Shown piece after piece: positions 56,458 to 64,000 of a stretch of 64,000 nt of DNA. The DNA is taken from NCBI GenBank assembly GCA_003008705.1, contig PDUO01000010.1:372001-436000 (forward strand), written 5' to 3'. The notes beneath the pieces were generated by a model. It made no database searches, was not told the origin of the DNA, and worked only from the letters and a program-made list of their open reading frames with translations. Position numbers and translations under genes: made by a program. Numbering within the stretch: the stretch's first letter is position 1; each line of letters opens with the position of its first letter. The stretch is from Pezicula radicicola. Lineage: Eukaryota > Ascomycota > Leotiomycetes > Helotiales > Dermateaceae.

Positions 56458-57359
56458 GACTGTTATTGTTTTTGCTATTCCGACCAGGCTGCAGAAGTAT
56501 CTGTTAGGTTTGGTGATTTGCAGACCGCCTTGTTTTCTGTCCAGCAAATTTTGGTATTATTATGGGTTTCTACTTCGTACGGCGCATATTGACCTATTCT
56601 AGCGGGAGCTGTGCCGCAGTAGCCCTGGCAACTATCGTTTAGAAATACCTATCACAGCCTCAAGCTTTACCTACTATCGGAGTAGTGTAGGTAAGTCACG
56701 TTATACTAAGACTTAGGCGATTTCAGGACATAGTGTTCGATTTAGGGGCTACGTACGTAGATATGTAGCTAGTTAGATACTCCTTATAATAGAATAACTT
56801 TTAGAACTATAGTATTGCATTTAACTCTATAACAAAAGATCTTTCCAACACTGTTATTTTATTATGCGAAGTTGAATTTACTTAAGTTAACAAAGTAATA
56901 ACTATTCCACAGAATATTATTTTTCTAGAGTGTTAGGTTATAATAAGGAGCCAAGCCTCATTTCCTAGCTCTTATATTGCAAAGAGCTTTTGAAATTATC
57001 AAGTTGTGAAACAAAACTTTCATGTTAAAATACTTCGAGTAGCCAATTTGTCTTTTATAGGAATTAAGAACTGTTTTGTAGAATGTGACTATATCCAAGA
57101 GGATAATGGTCTCATAGAGGCATAGTAACTCACTTGATTTAAATTCGAGTAATTGGCTTGCCTTAAATAACTAACTTGAGTTAGGTAATTATTTAATTCA
57201 GATTTTATCAACTGACTTGATTTTAGTAACTTATCTTCCTCTTTATCTAATTAGACATTTGCGCCTAACTAACGCTTTTATTAATCATTTCAAAAGGTAA
57301 ATGTGTGTTCTGCGCGCAGCCTCTACAAATCAGCTTTAGGAAACGGATTTTTGTTCATT
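56458..57359. other. Intergenic with degenerate AT-rich repeats
   Basis: No gene seen. 57120-57250 is filled with variants of CTCACTTGATTTAAATT and AACTTGAGTTAGGTAATTA similar to those at 11620-11775 and 33490-33560. Confidence 0.45.
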
Positions 57360-59734
57360 TTAGAGGATTGACTGGCTTTGAAAAAGTGCCTCTTCAAGCT
57401 CATTATGGACGTTCTCATTGTCCCACCACTGCCCATAAGAGCGCTTAAGGTACTCGCGTACAGTATTATGAATGAAGTCAACAGTTTGACCATCATCCAT
57501 TACTCTGACAAGAAACTTGCACGCACGCTCAATCCGACCCATTCCTGTAACCCGTGCTTGTTTTGGCCTTGCCCTGTCAGCAACCGATAGTGCACGCTTC
57601 AGTTGTTGGACGGGCAGAGGTCTGTTGGCCACTAAGAGCCAAGAAAAGACTCGCTCGGCAAGCTCCCACGATGCATCGTCAATTTGACACATTATCATGT
57701 CATACAGTTCGTCGAGATCTCGAGGTAGTTGGGAAAGAACCTGGTGTGTTGTTTGATCGGTCACTCTATCGAGAAATAAGATCATGTTTTCCGCCCAAAT
57801 GAATCTGGTATTTGTTAGCAGTTTGTCTGATGATTCGACGACAAAATCTAAATTCTGAACTTAGGACAGATGATCTCACTTGTGTTGCGGTGGAGCTCTT
57901 GCCGTAACCATCTCGACTATTTCATGGATCTTTTCGGGCGCTTCGTAAATTAAAGATGACTGGGCACAATGTTCGAAAACGTGATCCTTCAAGCACTTTC
58001 TTCCAATGTGGACACTCTTGAAAATCTGGAGAACTTTGAGAGAGGCTATAGAGCCTCTCAAGGCAGGGGAGCTAGCTTGAAGTTGATGTCGGAGTCGCTG
58101 ACTCGTGGCACCCATGTCATTGCCACTCCAGGCGTATTTTGATGACTCTGTGAGCATGCAATCCTCATCCAGTGTCTCGGAGATTGAAGCGCCGTCGAGT
58201 TCTTGAATCCGTGGAAAATATTTGGAGATTCCTTCTTGCTCTTCGTAATACTCGAGATTACAAGATGGGCTTCAACCATTAGTCTACTTACACATTTCTT
58301 TTATCTGGGGTATGAAAGCTTACCAAATCAGGCTATGCGTAGCATCCACGGGTAGGAGGGTCCTTTGACCGCAACCGGGTCGTGGACAAGTGCCTTCATC
58401 TAACTCTTCAACCTCAACAATCATAGACATATTGAGGTCTGCCCCAGGAAATACCATCTGGCTCCATTCTTCTTTGCTGATAATGTGACGTTGTTGAGTA
58501 CCTCTCATTAAATGGTAGCGACCTGTCAGAACGAGTGCTTCGCCAGGGAGGCTGCTGAATTCGCATCTCAACATAGACTCGAAGACTTCCCAATGTCGAA
58601 ACCACTCATATTGTAAGTTTCGAGTTCTCCCTAGAGCATCCTTGAAATGGATACAATCCTGCAACTCTGGGTTTGGACCACTGGGAAGCTGATCTTGGAT
58701 CCTCCGTAGCATAGCATAGATCTCAAGATTAGTTCTCAATACCTCATTCAACGTCCGGAGAACATCCACGGAAAAGTTTCCAAACATGCGAACAAGCTGC
58801 TCTATAATCATCCTAAGGTTCCCAACACATAGAATTATTGCTTGAGCTGAGGTTGGGATCATCTTCAGAGCCCGTCGCTGTGCCCTTTCAAGTCGTGCCA
58901 GTTGAAATGTTCCGTAGCTTTTTGACGAGTTACTAAATAGTTCTTTCTGCTGTGACTCCATCCTAGCCAACCGGGTGTTGATACTTCCATATTGATGGCC
59001 CAAGACTTGTTGGATTTTCATCACATCCAGTGGAGTACCCGTACAGATCTCAACTAGACGTGAGACATTACGAGATACTCCCGCTTGTGATTCATTCATA
59101 ATTTTCCCTTCGTTGGCAATTCGTTGTGTTGCCGTAAGGCAATCTTCCACCTTGCCCAAAATTGTGCTTGCCTCCTGACGGGCTTGACGATCTGAGCTCG
59201 CCATGTCATTCTCAAGCTTCCCAAGCCTTGGTCTAGAACAATGTTCGTTATTATCTCTAGACAGAATATATCGAATGTTTGAACTTACGCTAAAGGTATT
59301 GCCATGAGTAGATTTAAGGCTGCAACCTTGGATACAATGATTGTTCTGAAATTGGTGACCTCTTCTTTCATTTGCAACGTCCATTGAATCTTCCTCGCGA
59401 CTCCTTTGGCTTTGCATGTAACATCCCTAATTTAACCATGATCTGTGGCTATAATTTTGTATTTCTGTATCTTTCCCCAAAACTCCTTCAAGGGAACTTG
59501 GCATGTCAACGCCATTCCCCTAACGGCATTGACATGGCCTAAATCACCCGATCGGCCCCAGTCTCCCTGTTCAAGCCATTGTAAGACTAACTCCAGCTGT
59601 TGGAGATCTAGTAGTACTTCTCGGAATTCATCCTCGGCTCCTCCTGTGTCTCGCAGTGCTTTTCGGATGTCGTTGACTATACTGATTGCGGAGATGAAGT
59701 CGCCAACGGAGAACCCAAATCCTGGAGCAGCCAT
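57360..59734 (-). pseudogene. STAND-like gene without NTPase core, with an in-frame stop
   Basis: Four exons can be joined in frame: 59734-59289, 59232-58324, 58269-57880 and 57804-57360 (donors GTAAGT, GTAAGC, GTGAGA; all phase 2), for 729 codons. The N-terminus (MAAPGFGFSVGDFISAISIV) is a fungal STAND-type N-terminal domain. Residues about 350-430 look like the ubiquitin-like domain of such proteins (EEWSQMVFPGADLNMSMIVE), followed by a probable zinc motif CPRPGC...ICPSC across an intron. The C-terminal exon (FIWAENMILFL, LPRDLDELYDMIM, WLLVANRPLPVQQLKRALSV) is the region that normally follows a NACHT domain, yet no P-loop or Walker B is present. Codon 101 is TAA (59434-59432) inside otherwise continuous coding sequence. 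Either a pseudogene or two shorter products. Confidence 0.65.
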
Positions 59735-60412
59735 CTTCGGACAAATCAATCTCCCATTACGAAGTCATGAAATGCTACTTTGCTTGATTACCTGCTGAAA
59801 AGGACAGGACCAGTAGTGATGTCGACAAATGACGGCAGCCTCTTATAATATCAATCCGGTGCGAAAAGTAGGATTTGTAATTAGTGAAGGCTGTCGGGGC
59901 GAATTAAGTTGTAGATAATCACAACCTGGGTATGTTATAGAAATATAACAAATTTGTTCAAAGTGCTTTGAGCATGAAGCATCGAGTGCTGGTATAAAAC
60001 TTTGGGATCGAAATTGCTGCGCCTCTTTCAATGTTGTCATACTGTAAGCCACAGCTAGTGCAGTTTTCATAGCCTCCTTTGAAGTCGGCCTGGAATGGAC
60101 GGCTAAGCGAGACCTATGAGCCATCGCCTATTGCTTAGTAATTAATCATCAAGATCTTATAACACCGCCAACCGGTTTAGTATTCTTATCAACTTAGGTT
60201 TTCATAACAACATACTCCCAGGAACCTATTTATTACACTTTTCGGAGTACCTATTCCCAATCCCAAACTGTACGAGATCCAGCTGTTCTTAGCCTCTCAG
60301 GGTTCTTTACTCCTCTATATTTACCAAGCATTGTATTTCTATCTTATATCGAAGTAGATCTACGAGCCGTGGTTCTATCCTCTGACTACACGTACCGTCA
60401 TCGCCAAAGCCA
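59735..60412. other. Divergent promoter region
   Basis: Between the STAND-like gene and the ATP-grasp gene. No gene seen; the ORF at 59843-60124 (minus) has no recognisable features. Confidence 0.5.
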
Positions 60413-61459
60413 ATGCATCGCTTCTTACGGGGTGAATTCATTCCATGGTGGTTGCTATACCCTCCAGTCGTGATGTATGGGATTTACCTATCGATCAAAC
60501 ATCGAAGTATCACCCTACCGACCGCTGCAAATCCCGGCATCTACACGGGAGGGGCCTTTGGCGAGTCCAAGTTCGAACTATCGCGTGAGTTATATCGAGG
60601 ATCTCCTGAATTCGTCGCCAAGACGGGCTTCATCGAAGGCTTCTCGCTTAAAGAACGTCTGGATGCTCTCAAAAAGAACATGTCAGCACTTCATATCGAC
60701 TTTCCGGTAGTATTGAAACCGGATATCGGGCAGGGGGGCCTTGCGGTGGAAGTGGTCCGGAGCCTTAAGCAGGCGGAGAACTATCTGCAGCGATTTACCA
60801 ACAAGACACTGGTGCAGGAGTATGTTTGTGGTCCATATGAGGCAGGCATCTATTATTCTCGTTTCCCCGATCATAAGCATGGTTCGATCGTGGATATTAC
60901 CGACAAACAATTCCCCGTTGTGAGAGGGGACGGACACCACAGCGTTAAATTTCTGATGATGTGTGATCCCCGGGCGCGATTATTTGCACAGCAATATCTC
61001 GAGCAGCTCGGTGCACGCTCCCAATGGGTCCTTCCACCGGGAGTGGAGATTCGTATTTGTGAACGAGGAAACTGGGTTCAGGGCTGTATATTTCTCAACG
61101 GGTCAAGACTCTGGAGTCCGGCGCTGGAGAAGAGAATTGATGACATCTCGCGAAAAATGGATGGATTTTTCATTGGGAGATATGACGTGCGGTATGACAG
61201 CGAGGATGATCTTCTCTCAGGGCGTGCATTCAAAACAGTGGAGCTCAATGGGATCACAGCTATTCCAACTAGTTTGAAGGACCTTGATACTAGTGTTTGG
61301 CGGGCATGGGGCTTGCTCTGCCATGTTATGAACCTCTTGTATGTCATCGGGGCAAAAAATCGGTCCCGTGGTCATCGCCCAATGTCGTGCAGAGATTTCT
61401 TGGTGGCATTCATTAATGCTAAACGACAGATGAGCAGCCTATCCAGTGGGAAATTATAG
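60413..61459 (+). CDS. ATP-grasp family protein, bacterial type
   Basis: Single-exon, 348-residue protein. It starts with a short hydrophobic segment (WWLLYPPVVMYGIYL, about 12-26), then TAANPGIYTGGAFGESK. The ATP-grasp core follows: LKPDIGQGG (Lys102, glycine-rich loop), LVQEYVCGPYEAGIYY (about 133-148), GRYDVRYDS (about 255-263) and the metal-binding KTVELNG (Asn279). By memory, this order matches a family of bacterial D-Ala-D-Ala-ligase-like ATP-grasp proteins with the same N-terminal NPG-GG-ESK signature; ATP-grasp enzymes join a carboxylate to an amine or thiol via acyl-phosphate. The lack of introns and bacterial likeness suggest horizontal transfer (inference). A multidrug-type exporter lies 210 bp away, converging, which would suit a small biosynthetic pair. 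Confidence 0.85.
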   Translation: MHRFLRGEFIPWWLLYPPVVMYGIYLSIKHRSITLPTAANPGIYTGGAFGESKFELSRELYRGSPEFVAKTGFIEGFSLKERLDALKKNMSALHIDFPVVLKPDIGQGGLAVEVVRSLKQAENYLQRFTNKTLVQEYVCGPYEAGIYYSRFPDHKHGSIVDITDKQFPVVRGDGHHSVKFLMMCDPRARLFAQQYLEQLGARSQWVLPPGVEIRICERGNWVQGCIFLNGSRLWSPALEKRIDDISRKMDGFFIGRYDVRYDSEDDLLSGRAFKTVELNGITAIPTSLKDLDTSVWRAWGLLCHVMNLLYVIGAKNRSRGHRPMSCRDFLVAFINAKRQMSSLSSGKL

Positions 61460-61543
61460 AAAGACTTTCAACAATATAAAAGCACACGTAGTATTTGGTC
61501 TTCACATTTTGGTCATACTACACCTCTACTTCTAACACCAACT

Positions 61544-61567
61544 CTAACCCTAATAACCCGTAACCCT
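61544..61567. repeat. Short degenerate telomere-like CCCTAA run
   Basis: CTAACCCTAATAACCCGTAACCC resembles degenerate (CCCTAA)n on the plus strand. It is only about four imperfect units and lies between converging genes. Confidence 0.35.
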
Positions 61568-61671
61568 GACTGCCTTATCAAACATGTATTATATATAAGT
61601 CCCATGACCTCATATTAACATACATGCTATTTTGAAAGAGTACTTATATTTATTTACAAGACTAAACTTTC

Positions 61672-63344
61672 CTATGGCCTATTTGGAAGTCCAGTACGAG
61701 TCTGGGAAAGTTCTGCATGTTGTATGATAAAACTCGTCAGGAATGCCACAGAAGATGATGCACAGTACATGATCCACATATTTCTCAAGGCAGTGGATAT
61801 TGCCTCACGGATCAAATGTATCTGTTGAGTACTAAGCCCTTGTTCAAAACTCGAGCCCTTGGTGAACAGTGTAAAATCCCTATGAAGGTCATACACTAGC
61901 TGCTGAGGCAAACCTTGAGCTATCAGACGCATCTGTTGATTCTTCAGTTGGCCCTGGAGAATCACCGTTCCAATAACGGCACTTATAGAGGAGCTGAGCT
62001 CGCGTGCAAATGCGTAGGCGGAATTAGCTGCCGTAATATCATCAGGATCTATGCGGGATTGTAATGATATTAAAGGTATCTGAAATAATGGGCCAATCCC
62101 CAAGGCCAAAATCGCTTGAAACAAAATCACACGCGGCCAACTGAGATAAGCAGGTAGATTAATACAGAGGCCGTATCCAAGTGTTAGAAAGAAGGCACTT
62201 CCGCAGATAATTCTACGGTACCGCCCCGTTCTTTCGATGTATATACCAGACGCGACGATAGAGGCAGCGAGTGGAATTGCGAGTGCAAGCATGACGATGC
62301 CTGCATCTATCGGTTTCCATTGGAGAACAACCTGGAAATAGAGTGGTAAGAAGAATAAAGCGGCAATATAGCTGAAGCCATGTGCGATACAGATGAGTAG
62401 AACTGCAATATTCGAGGAAGCACCGAAAATTCTAAGGGGAATCACGGCACGGTTCGGATGCTTCCATTGCAAGAAGATGAAAATAGCCAGCAGGATGACA
62501 CCAGCCACGAGGAGAGCGATTGGCCTCACTGTGGCCCAGGAGTACTCGGTACTGCCAACTTGAAGGCCGCTCAGCAACAGGACGGCCCCAGAGGAGACAG
62601 TGACGACCCCAGGCCAGTCAAGACTACATAAGCCCAGTAAAACAGACATTTTAGGCTTAGACTGATCCAAGAACCAGACTAAGAGAAGCAAGGATATAAC
62701 ATCGACGGCGAGAGTGATCCAGAAACACCAGCGCCAATTTGCAGACTGGACCAGAACTCCAGCAAGAATAGGTGCAGTCGTGGCACCAATTATTTGTGCA
62801 GCCCCCGATATGGCTATGAAAAATGAACGTTCCCTTCGTATGTTTAGCATGTTTTGATCGCAACCGGTAAAGAGTGTAAATACCTCGGAGTGGTCATGTC
62901 TGCAATACAGATCCCCATCAGAACCTCTATTCCTCCACATCCGACCCCTTGGAGAGCGCGGCCGGCGATGAGCATAGATGAATTCCGCGACAAAGCCGAG
63001 ATCAGTGTTCCCAAGAGAAATACCACATGGCTAGTCACCATGATCGGTTTCCGGCCAAGGATATCAGACAGTTTCGCCCAGAGAGGGAGCAAGCTCGCTG
63101 AGGCAAGGAGATAAGCTGAAATCACCCACGCGTATGCTACGCTGGAAACTTGCAGGTCCTTTGCGATTGAGGGAAGAGCATTGCCGACGATAACAGCATC
63201 GAATGACATAACCCAGCCAGAAGTACAGAAACCAACCATGATGAAAGTTCGTGCCTTGGTCGTCCTAGCTTTCGGTGGTGTTGTATCGCTGATCTCGTCT
63301 CTGCCTCCAACAGAGAAGACTGAAGATGATGTTTTCGAGCTCAT
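61672..63344 (-). CDS. MFS exporter of the DHA2 (14-TM) drug:H+ antiporter type
   Basis: 540-residue transporter from two exons, 63344-62884 and 62833-61672 (intron GTATTT...CGAAG, 50 bp, phase 2); the join gives IADMTTPRERSFFIAISGA. The N-terminal 33 residues are a hydrophilic tail. Family features: GWVMSFDAVIVGNALPSIA in TM1, LSDILGRKP (motif A) between TM2 and TM3, GRALQGVGCGG in TM4, and IGATTAPILAGVL then ANWRWCFWITL around TM5-6. About 14 hydrophobic segments fit the DHA2 type. The ORF reading from 62940 extends through the intron and is not the real start. These transporters export toxins, drugs or metabolites at the plasma membrane. It converges with the ATP-grasp gene and may export its product (inference). 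Confidence 0.93.
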
Positions 63345-64000
63345 ACTGTGGCCTCACTTTTCACCAGATCATATTTTTCGCCTGCATTTCAACCTCGCGG
63401 ATTTGACTCTGGGATGTAAGTCTTACATACAGTATATTCGCAGAGTACTACGCTAACAAAGTCCCCGCGGGGGGAGCATTGTACGATCCAATGATTCTTT
63501 GTCCTATGTCGGCTAGGCTCTCGGAGTTCTGCTGCATTTATCGTGTTGTCTTACGGGTACTTAGAGGCTTAATCATCATCAAGCATTCCCAGTATCAAAC
63601 GAATCGTAATATTTGCTTTGATCCAGCTGACGTGAGAGCAGATCGTGGACTCCCATATATATGTACATACTTTCGTACATACAACGAACTGAGTAAATAG
63701 CTGTGCCCCTATCTGTGTGCTTCTAGTAAGACTTACTTTCAACCATAGAAAAGCATCAAAAACAGCTTTGCTATTGGACCAGACCGCAGCTAAGGCTCCA
63801 TCGAAAACCCTCGAGGGTGCAACTATTTACCCAAGTACGTTGTAATTGTCTTTTTAGCAAGGATGCTCATCTCAATTATCACAGTTTTGTCTCCGTTCCT
63901 AGAAATATGATACTAATTCTTTTAGACTCAGCAGTGAATAATAAAATCTTTCTTTGCCAATCAATAATAATAAGATGACGACCGAGTTTCCAGAGAAGCC
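63345..64000. other. Upstream region of the exporter, window end
   Basis: No gene seen. ORFs at 63181-63456 and 63479-63700 are without recognisable features. A gene may begin beyond the window. Confidence 0.4.

Noticed and set aside
1..64000. CRISPR arrays, bacterial operons, Shine-Dalgarno sites
   Set aside because: None seen, and introns and gene families show a fungal nuclear genome.

Overview
The window is chromosomal DNA from a filamentous ascomycete fungus. The evidence is short (about 45-155 bp) introns with GTAAGT/GTATGT donors and CTAAC-type branch points, fungal-only families (HET domain, STAND-type N-terminal domain, S53 sedolisin, laccase) and nuclear tRNA genes, one with an intron. 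The AT-leaning base composition and gene content would fit a Leotiomycete such as a Sclerotinia/Botrytis relative; that placement is inference.

Layout. 1-7.5 kb: the 3' end of a laccase, a sugar-type MFS transporter, a thiamine-diphosphate decarboxylase-like enzyme and an aldehyde dehydrogenase, a plausible oxidative/catabolic group. 8-10.3 kb: a secreted sedolisin protease with four exons. 12.8-13.5 kb: a small glycine-zipper membrane protein. 14-31 kb: the most striking part, a tandemly duplicated three-gene module. Each copy has an ankyrin-repeat protein with a STAND-like N-terminal domain (14050-15996 and 23739-25532, minus), a four-helix membrane protein (16807-17383 and 26081-26627, minus) and, on the plus strand, a small signal-peptide/multi-helix protein ending in CX2CX4C[ND]GXCGXG (19636-20190 and 28636-29346). 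A further intact copy of the last family (30375-30908, minus) and a decayed one (22150-22498) lie nearby. 31-38 kb is gene-poor and repeat-rich. 38-44.3 kb: a C2H2 zinc-finger protein, a spliced cysteine-containing secreted protein and a dead HSL-type esterase. 47.2-47.7 kb: tRNA-Ala(AGC) and intron-containing tRNA-Gly(GCC). 49.5-50 kb: a MITE-like element with long terminal inverted repeats. 50.8-59.7 kb: a variant cysteine-cluster/coiled-coil protein, an FAD monooxygenase, a HET-domain protein and a STAND-like gene that lacks its P-loop core and has an in-frame stop. 60.4-63.3 kb: a single-exon bacterial-looking ATP-grasp gene beside a 14-helix MFS exporter.

How it fits together. Two stretches (14-31 kb and 54-60 kb) carry families tied to fungal self/non-self recognition and programmed cell death, embedded in degenerate repeats. 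Several broken genes carry stop codons of the kind expected from C-to-T mutation (repeat-induced point mutation). The duplicated ankyrin/membrane/cysteine-tail module is the best candidate for an undescribed system. All exon joins were worked out by hand from splice signals, reading frame and, where possible, paralogue comparison; no database search was run.
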